The notes under the pieces: generated by a model
The model's input: the letters and a program-made list of their open reading frames with translations, nothing else
Told to the model about the DNA's origin: nothing
The model's database searches: none
Program-made: the position numbers and the translations under genes
NCBI RefSeq assembly: GCF_001649575.2
Contig: NC_051441.1
Location: forward strand, 13,345,546 to 13,409,545
DNA length: 64,000 nucleotides
DNA from: Kryptolebias marmoratus
Lineage: Eukaryota > Chordata > Actinopteri > Cyprinodontiformes > Rivulidae
Direction: 5' to 3'
In this document: positions 9,911 through 19,095 of the stretch, piece by piece
Layout of the letters: each line of letters starts with the position of its first letter
How positions within the stretch are numbered: position 1 is the stretch's first letter

Positions 9911-10343
9911 GCTCTCTGGCACAGTAATACACAGCAGAGTCTTCAGGCTGCATGTTCTGTCCAGTTAGAGTCATTGTTTTGGTGGACGTTTCCAAAGTGA
10001 TACTGAACTTATTCTTCAAGGAGTCTTTGTAGTATGTGGTATAACCATCTCCTCCGATAATAATCCACTCCAGACCTTTCCCTGCAGGTTGTCTGATCCA
10101 AGCTGTCCTGTAGCTGCCCAGAGAATAAGAGACCTGACAGCTGATGGTCAGACGTTGACCTGGCTGCACGATCAGAGAGGCTGGCTGATTCAGCTGTTCA
10201 CACTTCACACCTGAGGAAAACAACATGTTATATGTCAGTCAAAGAACAGTGAACCATCATTGTGGTTTATTCAGACTGTCAGTGACTCAGTGAGACTCAC
10301 AGGATCCAGCAGCCAACAGCAGCAGCAGAGCTACAGAGAACAT
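9911..10343 (-). CDS. IGHV gene V7 (VKCEQL family)
   Basis: Leader exon 10301-10343 (MFSVALLLLLAAGS, GTGAGT donor) and V exon 9911-10210. The mature chain begins CVKCEQLNQPASLIVQPGQ. Conserved marks are ISCQVSYS, TAWIRQPAGKGLEW, a full-length CDR2 (IIIGGDGYTTYYKDSLKNKF), FSITLETS and [10 protein letters not shown]. It is the reference for the intact CDR2 of this family. A TATA motif and a near-consensus octamer lie upstream. Open frame and full RSS: probably functional. Confidence 0.94.
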
Positions 10344-10388
10344 GATGGTGATGAGGAGGATCTGACTTCACTGATTGTGCCACTCAGG

Positions 10389-10422
10389 TTTTTATAGCTG
10401 AGGAGGAAGTACCCTTTTGCAT
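10389..10422 (-). promoter_or_regulatory. V7 promoter: octamer and TATA motif
   Basis: Minus strand ATGCAAAA (10422-10415) matches the Ig octamer ATGCAAAT at 7 of 8 bases. CTATAAAAA (10397-10389) follows about 20 bp downstream, and the leader ATG is 46 bp beyond that. This is the usual VH promoter order. Confidence 0.65.
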
Positions 10423-12044
10423 AAGAAAGAAAGACTGACAGGTTATAAAACAATTATGAATTGTTTTCAGTGTAACTGAAATTTTAACTGGGACATGCAT
10501 TCTTCTCTAAATGTGTATAATATTGTGTTATACATCTTCTCTTGTTAGCATTTTAGATCCTCTGTTGTCCCTTCTATTTCAGCCAATCTACTTTCATGGT
10601 GGATGTTGACTGATTGACTATTAGTCAGTCATATGTGAGCATTTGATGCTCTGCAGTGGATGACAGGAGAACAGAAGTGTACCTCTGCTCAAGGAGCACA
10701 TTTCTGTTCTGATGTTGGGGAACTACATTTTTCTGCTATTTTCAGTTTTTGATTTAAGGTTGTTTTTTTATCAGCTTTAACAGCTTATTGTGCACTTGCA
10801 ATTTCAAAGCACTTTATGTTTGATTACTTCTAAGCATAATACATTTTTTGTAGATTTAGAGCCTTTTTGACCATAATGGAATATGTGAATTTGACTGGCA
10901 AAATTTATAAATGAGCTTAAATGTGAAAAACCACATTTAAATCACCAGCTGGTTGGTCATGTGAGGTGCTATCTATCTCTGTAACTATCTTGTGGTAAAA
11001 AGGCAAATCAGGCCTGTTAGGCATCATTAGTGAAGCATCTACAAAGGTTAAGATAAAGAAAAAAAAAGAAAAATGCAGAATAAGGCCTCTGAAAAAACTC
11101 TTAAGAAAACCAGAAATATGAGTTCTGTAAATCCTACAATTAAAAACAAAATTATTTGCGCCAAAGGCTGCAGCTGTAGGTGTTGTCAAGATTTTTAACT
11201 CACAATTGTCCTGTTTTCTTGCTAGAAACAGGCCTGTGTGGTGAGAAAAAAATTGTTTAATATATTATGGACGGATTATATATAAATATATTTTTTAATT
11301 ATTCTTAATGCCTGTGTGTGCTTGCAAATCTACTCATCAAGAATCTTTTCATCACTTGTCTAATCCTAAATTTTGAATATTTAATTCCTCAGAGATTTAT
11401 TTGCACTTAAGTCCCAGTCGGTCGGGATGCATCATCGTTTTATTTGAGAATGTAGGTTTACAAGCAGAGGAGCTGCTTTGCGTCTAAACACCTGCCAACA
11501 TGCAAATACATGCAGCGAAATATGCTTCTCGTCAAGTTTATTTATATTTTTCTCGGTTTCTAACAAGTTTCACAGCTGCAGCTGCTGTCCCAGAGGTAAA
11601 CAGAGGAAGAGGAACTAGAAACCATCAAACTGTAACTGAAAACTGAAGGTCACAGGACGGTGACTACAAGTGGTTATTTTAGTAAATTGTTTTCTTTAAG
11701 CTGTAGACAAAATCCTAAAAAGTGTTTTTTTTATTTTGTATTTTACACGCACACCATAACTGTAAAGTGAAAGCTTAAATATTTTTCATTAAAAATTGTG
11801 TTATTTTCTGTGGTTCAGAGGGAGAGGAAGCATTGAAAACTCTGAACATTAAAAGTTTATTTTCATAGTTACTGTGTAAAAATGACAGAATCAAAAACAG
11901 AAGTGTAAGGTGGAAACACGTGATTATTATGTTTGCAGAAACTGTGAAAAAAGAAAAAATGCATCAGATAGAGGATAGCAAGTGTTTGAAAGTTGCTTGT
12001 TTTCAAAAATCAACTTTAAAATAAAACGAAAGTCAAAAAAGCTG
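10423..12044. other. Spacer between IgT membrane exons and V7
   Basis: No gene seen. It should contain the 3' UTR of the membrane transcript (beyond 12045). No J or extra D signal with a good heptamer/nonamer pair was recognised by eye. Confidence 0.5.
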
Positions 12045-12074
12045 TCAGGCATCTCTCTCCTCTCTTCTTCTCAT
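12045..12074 (-). CDS. Candidate IgT membrane exon 2 (cytoplasmic tail)
   Basis: A polypyrimidine tract and TTTATTTCAG acceptor lead into ATG AGA AGA and a stop at 12045-12047, giving MRRREERDA. It joins in frame to the phase-0 end of membrane exon 1 (STLVK). The basic, charged tail differs from the very short KVK-type tail of IgM. The call rests only on splice signals and frame; a different second exon could be used. Confidence 0.45.
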   Translation of the reverse strand: MRRREERDA

Positions 12075-12300
12075 CTGAAATAAAAGAAAAACAGGTGTTA
12101 TGTTGAAGCAATAAGAAATGTCTGGACTCAGAAAATAAAAAATATACAGTAGCTTTTTCACAATATTTGTAGAAAGTTTTAGGGGGAAATATATTCATTT
12201 ATTTTTGTGCCAAAACATAGTTGATTATTCATAAATAAACATCACATCTTCTGTTCATGTTTTCATTTAGGCCTTTTAACAGCCAAGCCAGTGTGTTTAC

Positions 12301-12455
12301 CTTGACCAGGGTGGAGATCAAACTGTATGACAGGGTGAAGATGAAGAGGAAGATGAAAGTGGCGGCTGTGGACCACAGGCTGCTAAGTTCATCTTCATCA
12401 CCAGCATCATCTGTGCAGCTCAGAGCAAAAGTCAAGTTTGACCACGGAGAAAGCT
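12301..12455 (-). CDS. ighz: IgT membrane exon 1 (TM1)
   Basis: The exon encodes an acidic extracellular linker (CTDDAGDEDELSSLW) followed by one transmembrane helix (TAATFIFLFIFTLSYSLIS) and TLVK, the layout of Ig membrane exons. The acceptor (TTCCTGATAG) is phase 1 and matches the cryptic donor inside C4 at 13202. The donor AAG/GTAAAC leaves phase 0. The polar residues scattered in the helix fit association with CD79. Confidence 0.8.
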
Positions 12456-13178
12456 CTATCAGGAACATGTTGAAGACAAAAAATGTGTTTTTTGCATATG
12501 AGTGTCTTAAAATGTATGCACAAGAAACATTTCTTTATAATTACCAAATTGTTATTGTGTGAATGCTGAGTCATGATTCACACAACTGTTTTCAAAATGT
12601 TTGGCTTGACCAGAAATAATTTGCTAGGACTTTTAGCATTTAGAACTTTTTAACTTTTTGAATTATGTAACTTTATTTACATAAAAATCCCATTTTTACT
12701 CATTTTAGCTTTTACCCATTTTGGCTTTAACTATGGGTTCTTTTCATTTTAGTTATGTTTTTGTTTTAGCTTCAATAAGTTTCAGCAGGAGTCAGCATTC
12801 ATCTGCACTTTTTTGTTTTTTTATTTTTTGCTGTGATTAATGGCAGGTTGAGCCTTCTCTCATGAGCCTAAACTTAATGTAAGTCGTGTTTTTGTTTCTT
12901 ATAGATAGTTGTGCTATTTTGGTTTAGGCCATTTAATAAACCCATTCATTCACAAACAACCCATTTCCATGCAACATTTATTTAAAACATGTAAAAGCAG
13001 CTGTCAGACAGTTTGACAAAGATTGTACAGATACAAAAAATGAACACAGGGACGAACAAAACAAAACAAACAAGTTGACCTAATTGTGTACATTTATAAA
13101 GACTGATGACATCACATTTTTACAGAGACAGCACAACATATTTGCACAAAAAAAACACATCTAAAGCTGAATCTGCAC
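12456..13178 (-). other. C4-TM1 interval with secretory 3' UTR
   Basis: Follows the secretory stop at 13179. Minus-strand AATAAA at 12982-12977 is a candidate polyadenylation signal for the secreted transcript. No coding sequence seen. Confidence 0.55.
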
Positions 13179-13525
13179 TTATTCACACTCAGCTGAGTTA
13201 CCCATGGCTTTAGACACTCCTTTTGGTTTCATTTGGTTCTCTCGACCAGCAGGCCACACGTTGCAGTAGAAGACGTAGTCCCCCTGCCACTTGTCCTTGG
13301 TGGTGGTGTAAACACTTGTAGCGGAGTAGCCATTTTTGGTCTTTTGTTGGGGAAAGTTGATGCCATCATAATAATCTGAGGTGTTATCTCCAACATTTTC
13401 TGACCAGGCGATGTAATAATCCCGCAGCACAGAACTGGAGACCAGACACACCAGTGTGACCTCAGCTGAGGGACCGATGTCCTCCTCTGGGAGAGTGTGT
13501 ACCGTTACTTTTGGCTCTGCTCCAT
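13179..13525 (-). CDS. ighz: IgT constant domain 4 with secretory tail
   Basis: The acceptor CTTTCAG opens a phase-1 exon starting DGAEPKVTVHTLPEEDIGP. The Ig fold marks are Cys in VTLVCLVSS, Trp in YIAWSENV and Cys in VFYCNVW. It ends GVSKAMGNSAECE and stop. The tail lacks the IgM secretory tailpiece motif, which with four domains and the location of DJ-C upstream of further V genes points to IgT/IgZ. The penultimate Cys could support polymer bonding. A cryptic GTAACT donor (13201-13196) 7 codons before the stop would splice to TM1 for the membrane form. Confidence 0.8.
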
Positions 13526-13607
13526 CTGAAAGACAAACCTAGTTTACTGAGGAGGTTCAAACACGATGCTAACTTTAACCACCACTCTCCATCTGACAGA
13601 AACAAAC

Positions 13608-13919
13608 CTCCTTTGTGGACTGTCATCTCTTGAATAATTGGTGCCATATTGTTTGTAACAGCATAGCATCTCACTTTGCTCACTCTCATCCACTCTGTGT
13701 GATTATAAATCACAATACTGGTTTTACTGTGCCGGTTGTCTTCAAACTTTGTAACTTCTCTGCCATAACTGGTCACACGTTCTCCGTTGATCTCCCAGGT
13801 GATTTCAGCTCCCCGTACGATGGTGCCGTCCTGTCCAGCGACAACACACTCCAACTTTGCCTGCTTATCAGCAAAAATCTTTTTAGGACTTGGAGGGTTC
13901 AGTGTCACTGTGATCAGGG
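13608..13919 (-). CDS. ighz: IgT constant domain 3
   Basis: Phase-1 exon with a TTTTTTTTAG acceptor and a GTTTGT donor. It starts LITVTLNPPSPKKIFADKQ. The Ig C1-set marks are Cys in KLECVVAGQ, Trp in EITWEINGE and Cys in VRCYAVTN. An N-glycosylation sequon (NHT) lies near YNHTEWM. The exon is contiguous in phase with domains 2 and 4. Confidence 0.8.
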
Positions 13920-14017
13920 CTAAAAAAAACCAGAAACCAACACAAAACAGAGTTACATAGTTAAAGCTTGTGTTTACCTGCTTTAGCAGTGACAATTCAG
14001 ACAGAACAGAGCATTAC

Positions 14018-14293
14018 CTTTTGATGCCTTCTTTGTATGTGTTGTTCCTTGGTGAGTCACTTCACATGTGTACACAGCTTCACCGTCCCAGTCGGCCCCC
14101 TTGACCTTCATGACACTAACAGCTGAATATAAACCTCCAAGCTGTTTGGGGGCCCATTTGTTGCACCCATACACCTCATTACCATTCTTTTTCCATTTAA
14201 CAGACAGATCTTCAGGAAAAAAATTGTCAATGGTGCACACAAGGGTCTGACCATCTCTAGTTGGCACTGAGAACAAAGTCAGGTCTGGGGCTC
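14018..14293 (-). CDS. ighz: IgT constant domain 2
   Basis: Phase-1 exon starting APDLTLFSVPTRDG. Fold marks are Cys in LVCTIDNFFPEDL, Trp in VKWKKNGNE and Cys in YTCEVTHQG. An extra Cys (YGCNKW) mid-domain could form the inter-heavy-chain bond. Confidence 0.8.
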
Positions 14294-14470
14294 CTGAATG
14301 AGAGAAGAGGTCGTTTAGTTCTGATAACGGGTTTCACAACCATAAATAAAGATGGAAGAAAGAAAATGTAAGTATGATGCATTTGAAGCCAGTGTTTTAC
14401 AGGTTTTAATGGGAAAATGCCAACTACGAAAGCATTAGAGAGATATTAAAGTAAAGTAGAAGCTACAAAC

Positions 14471-14752
14471 TTTTTGCGTTGACAGTCTTGTTGCCACCTG
14501 GATGAGTCACTGAGCACTGATAGGACATTAAATTATCTTCAGATCTGGACACTTCAATTAAACTGACTTCTGTGTATTTGTTGCTGCTCTGGATTGAAGG
14601 ATAACGTACAGAATCCAGTCTGGTTCCAGTGGTGTCACTCCACTCAAACATCAGACTGTTTGGATAAAAATCAAGAGCCAAACAGCTGAAAGTGGTTTTA
14701 TCCCCGGAATCACACCGAATCAATGGGAACACCGTCGGTGGGACAGGTGGGG
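14471..14752 (-). CDS. ighz: IgT constant domain 1
   Basis: The first constant exon begins APPVPPTVFPLIRC and is phase 1, matching the J donor (TCA G/CC). The early Cys in LIRC sits where the light-chain bond is usually made. Fold marks are Cys in TFSCLALDFYP, Trp in FEWSDTTG and Cys in YQCSVTHPGG. The donor AAAAA/GTTTGT is weak. IgM is the alternative class; the tail and membrane splicing favour IgT. Confidence 0.8.
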
Positions 14753-15246
14753 CTGTCAAGGGTAAAAAGTTCTGAAATCAGACACTGAGATCAAAACATT
14801 TGTATCATAAATACTGCAGATAACTTTTATTTCTCCTCAAGTTACTGATGGAATAGTTATTACATTTATAACAGTTACATTAATTGAAAAGACACACGAC
14901 TGTTACCTTTTTAACAGTTTTTTTTTCCTGTAAAAAAGTCTTGACACCATTGTCCTCAGTCTACTTGGCACCAATATTAAAATAAAACTCAAAATCAAAA
15001 ATAAACCCAGTTTTATTTTCCATCTTAAAAATAAATGCTTTAGATTATGTATTAGACACACATTGTAACTAACAAATATGCCTGGTATTACCAATTATTA
15101 TGTTAAAATTAAAAATGTAGACATGCACGCTAAATGGAAATGGATCCATGTGAAATTTTGTTCTGTTGACATTGATGTTTTAAGAGCACTTAATACTAAA
15201 ACTTTTATAAATCATAATTTAAATTATATATGAAAATGCCTTTTAC

Positions 15247-15294
15247 CTGAAGTCACGGTGAGTCTGGTCCCACCACCCCAGAAGTCGAAGGCAT
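15247..15294 (-). other. JH segment of the IgT cassette
   Basis: 48-bp joining segment read (..)AFDFWGGGTRLTVTS. It has the J-region WGxG motif and a GTAAAAG donor in phase 1, compatible with C1. Only one J was found between D and C1. Confidence 0.92.
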
Positions 15295-15333
15295 CACAGT
15301 GTTGTGTCTTCACTTACTGCCTGAACAAAAACT
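15295..15333 (-). other. JH RSS (23-bp spacer)
   Basis: Minus strand: nonamer AGTTTTTGT (15333-15325), a 23-bp spacer, heptamer CACTGTG (15301-15295) abutting J. Confidence 0.93.
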
Positions 15334-15352
15334 CCAGGCTCTAGAAAACTAA

Positions 15353-15371
15353 CACACACACACACACACAC
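15353..15371. repeat. (CA)n microsatellite
   Basis: Short CA run between J and D. Confidence 0.8.
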
Positions 15372-15651
15372 ATTAAAACCTGGAACCCAGACAAAACAAA
15401 TAAATATCAGATGTACTTTCAGAGCAGTACACTATGTATTGTCTTCATTTAAATTAAGCTCTTTTCATCACATTTAAGACTGTAAAATTTAGATGTACAT
15501 GCATCATAAGCATTACCTTTTACCAGAAATTATTATAAAGGAGATAATTATTTAAGTCTGCACACAAAATGGTGATTGATGTTCTTGGTCTTTTAAATTC
15601 ATTTTATTGATTTGTTTATTTTTTTTTGTTATCATCTTGTTTCTACTGATG

Positions 15652-15725
15652 GCTTTTTGTATGGGTGTCTTTCAGAGTGTCATAGCCTCCTGGCCACCAC
15701 TGTGACAAACCCTCACACAAGAACC
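15652..15725 (-). other. D segment with two 12-bp-spacer RSSs
   Basis: On the plus strand: nonamer GCTTTTTGT (15652-15660), 12-bp spacer, heptamer CAGAGTG (15673-15679), an 18-bp core (15680-15697), heptamer CACTGTG (15698-15704), 12-bp spacer, nonamer ACAAGAACC (15717-15725). The minus-strand core is GTGGCCAGGAGGCTATGA. The symmetric 12-12 signals between a 23-RSS V and a 23-RSS J are exactly what a D gene needs. Single mismatches in the heptamers and nonamers may lower efficiency. Confidence 0.9.
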
Positions 15726-16051
15726 ATAACCTGCATTCTGCACCAAAGGGTCCTTAACTATGTATTACAGTTACTTTTTTTAATGAGATTTTTGCATTAT
15801 GGGTACATTTAACTGATCTGATGTCTAGATACAGAAAGAAAAAATCATTAAAGGGATAGTTCAACATGTTTGAAGTGGGTTTCTTTGGAGTAGCCCAGAG
15901 TAGCAGGTGTCTTTTTTTATTGGATATATGCTATAATTGAATATTACATTAAATTTAATTTAATTGGAGCAGTTATTAACAAAGTTTAACAGAAAAACAA
16001 CAGTGAGAATGATGATAATATGAGACATTTGTGTTGTTTGTTGTTTGAGGT

Positions 16052-16090
16052 GGTTTTTGCACAGCTGTTCAGCTGTCTTCAGTCACTGTG
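16052..16090 (-). other. V8 RSS (23-bp spacer)
   Basis: Minus strand: heptamer CACAGTG (16090-16084), a 23-bp spacer, nonamer GCAAAAACC (16060-16052), 8 of 9 to consensus. Confidence 0.93.
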
Positions 16091-16527
16091 CTGTATGAGC
16101 ACAAAAATAAAGAGCAGAATCGTCTTCTGTCAGACTTGTGATACCGAGGTACACAGTGCTGCTGGACGTATCATAAGAAAGAGTGAACCTTCTTGTAAAA
16201 AATCTAAAAATTTCAGTGTGGGACATCAACTGCCTCCCAATCCATTCTAAATCTCTCCCTGTCTTTTGCCGGATCCAATGAACATAATCTGTGGCCGTGT
16301 TGAACCCGGACACGATGCACGGCATCTTTACTGTCTCTCCAGGCTTTTTCACCTCAGAGGGAGACTGATCCAGTTTGGTCTCGCTCCAGACCCCTGAAAA
16401 TAAAAACACGGTGTCTGACAAAGATCTAAATGTCAGAAAGAGACACTTACCAAAGAGTAAAAGAATAGTTTTTCTTACCATGAATGATAACTACACATAA
16501 AATACTCCAGATTTTTAGATTTTTCAT
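16091..16527 (-). CDS. IGHV gene V8, the V of the IgT cassette
   Basis: Leader exon 16479-16527 (MKNLKIWSILCVVIIH, GTAAGA donor) and V exon 16091-16393. The mature chain begins GVWSETKLDQSPSEVKKPGE. Conserved marks are Cys in KMPCIVSGFN, Trp in VHWIRQKTGRDLEWIG, RFTLSYDTSSS and Cys in DSALYFCAH. It belongs to neither family of V2-V7. It is the most 5' VH of the locus and lies only about 370 bp before the D segment, about 1.3 kb from the first constant exon. Open frame and complete RSS: probably functional. Confidence 0.92.
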
Positions 16528-19095
16528 GTTGTGTTCACTCTAACGCTGTGGTTTCTAGTCTTTTTTAGCTTTAAATGATTCCCAGTTTCTCAGCTGCTGG
16601 TGTAAAATTAAAAAGTCCTTCCCCTGTGTCTCTCAAAGTGGGACGTACTCATGAACTACTTGTGTGTTTATTTTTAAAAGATGATTTACATACATGTGCA
16701 AAGCAAATTCAAATGTAAAGAAAGTAGCAAACTGGTAGACCGACATAAAATTTAAATAAATTTTGAAGAAAAACTGTACTGCTTTCCTAATTATATTTTT
16801 AACATGTTCAACTTTATTTAAATAAACTTTATTAATTAAATATTCACTTGCTGTTGTAATATTCTTGAGTAATAAAGGTTTATCAAATAAGCTGATGATA
16901 CAGACTCACTGCAAATAACCACAAATATTACCATAAATTTAACCTTTTACAGTTAAACACGTTAATCTGGTTTGTTCCCATCTGGGAATGAGAACAGAAC
17001 AGCCTGACATTAAACGTGACTGAGCTAGATTAGTACGTTTTAGCCGTTCAAGGACCTGGGATGTTCTAAAGAAAAAAAAACTAGTCTAAAAGTCCTCCAG
17101 CTGTTGACAGCACCAAAATATCTGAGAGTAAATGCCAGCTTCATAATACGGAGTTTACATCTTCCCCCTGAGGTTTTCCAAACTTACTGGAACTTAAATG
17201 AGAAACTGTGTGTATTTAAGAATCTGTAACAACATGCAGAGTGAGCAGGATGGGAGCTGAGCCTCTAATAACCAACTGTTAAGATGCTTTTTTTGTCTTT
17301 TGTGACTCTTCTTCCTGTGGCACAGAACAGCTTGAGCGTCCTTGCATTAAAAAGATGATGCCCTCTAATAAAGTGTCTTTTTTCTATGGCGCTTCTGTCC
17401 TTCCTTCTGTCTACTGCTCTGTGGTATCTACAGAGAAGGGATAAATTTTTCTGGTAAGATAATATTGGAGATGTGACTATTTGGACTAGAGAGCCTAAAT
17501 ATTACGAAACAATTCTAACTGTAGGTTTCACATTTTGTGAGCTAAGTACGGAATAAAAAAGTATGTTATTGTCAGAATACAAGAGCCTTTGAGCAGGGAA
17601 CAGATGGTTACCATTTGGTGTATTTTACGATCACAGCTGCTGACATTTCACCTCCTTCTGAAACTAATCCCCCTTAAAATTGTGTGGAAACTCACCTGGG
17701 TTCTGGTATTTGTGATCCATTCTGTTTATGTGAGCAGTTCTTAAATGGCCAAAAATCAGACAGGTAAGAGAAAAGGTAAGGGTAAGAGATCTTTAAATTA
17801 GTCGACATGTTGAAAGGAAGGAGGGGTGTAAAAAAATGTCATTAAAGTGAATTATAGTGGGAATATTCTGAACCAGAAGCAGGTTCCCAACTACTGACAC
17901 AGACACAAATTATTTAGTCAGGTATATATACCAACTAACATTGTTAAATATAACAGAATTTGATTATTTTAACATGTTTGGTTTCAGTTTATTTTGTTTA
18001 ACTATTCGGTTTGTTTTGGCAGCTGACCAATATAGAAACATAGTCAGCAGTTTTCTTCTTTTGATTCATTTTCTTTATTTTAGTTGTTTTTGGAGTGGGG
18101 TACTTCCCAGCATACTAAGTGCTGAGCCAGTACTGTTTGGTTTTTTAAATATTGACCTGGCAAAATATTTTCATGTCTTCATCGCCCTGGTTTACAGCGG
18201 AAACATGCACAATGAAACTCGCATTCCTTGAAGAAATGCGCATTCCTCTCTCCCGTGCACGAGAAAGCAACCAAAGATCCTGGTTGATCCGTTAGTGCTG
18301 GACTGAGTGGTACCAGATTTTTTTTGTTTGCTAAGATCAATTAGCTGAAACAAATACAAGTAATTTACGTTTATTCATTATTGTTCTATAATACTATATG
18401 AAATATTTGCTTTAATTGATTAAAATCTATTTTGCACACAGGGGTGACATATCCTTGATAAGTGGTACTTTCATTAATATTTCTTACAAAATGAATCATA
18501 AAATGTTGGAGAAAAGAGAAGCATGTTTTTCTGTGGTGAATACAATTTTTCCTCTTGTCTATTAGATTTTAACATGATTATTATAAGTAACATATTTAAG
18601 ATCATTTCATGACATTAGCTGATGCATGACATCATTCTCATTTTGTTGAATATGTTGATTTTGAGTATCCGTATTAGTAATGGGCTCGTTTATTGCAATG
18701 CAAGAAGGATATACTCATAAAACACTACATGATGATGCAAGTAATGCCATAAAATCTACTTCAAATGGCTTCATTATTAGTTACAGCAGCTTTTGTAGAT
18801 ATTTTTTCCATGGCACTTGAGGCCAATAAACATGGCAAAAACAAAGATAATATCTAAAACATTAATGTTTAACTATGAGACATAATGGGCAGCATTAAGC
18901 CTATCTTTCCTCTCCGGACCAAAGCTGGAAAGATAATCCAGTCCAGACGTCATCCCACAATGCTGCGATTCCCTGTTCACTTCTGACCTCAGTTCATGCA
19001 CAGAAAGACCCCCGTAGTCAACAGAGAAACCAGCAGATACAGGCTTGTGGCATGTAAGGCAGGAGGCTTAATAGATTTAAACAGCGCCTCTCATC
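16528..19095. other. IGH-cabp5 intergenic region
   Basis: Between the VH start and the divergently transcribed cabp5. It holds the V8 promoter and the cabp5 promoter. No further gene, V relic or clear repeat was recognised. Confidence 0.5.

Noticed and set aside
10423..12044. Search for extra D, J or CRISPR-like arrays
   Set aside because: No heptamer/nonamer pair at 12- or 23-bp spacing was recognised and there are no regularly spaced direct repeats.
12257..12562. 101-aa plus-strand frame
   Set aside because: Antisense of the IgT membrane exon, and Lys/Ser-rich by composition.
12045..14752. IgM as the class of the constant region
   Set aside because: No IgM-type secretory tailpiece, a membrane donor inside C4 rather than CH3-TM splicing, and its own D-J upstream of more V genes. 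IgT fits better, though I could not run an alignment.
18278..18310. CCTGGTTGATCC phrase resembling the start of 18S rRNA
   Set aside because: Only about 12 bases match, and the following sequence is not rRNA.
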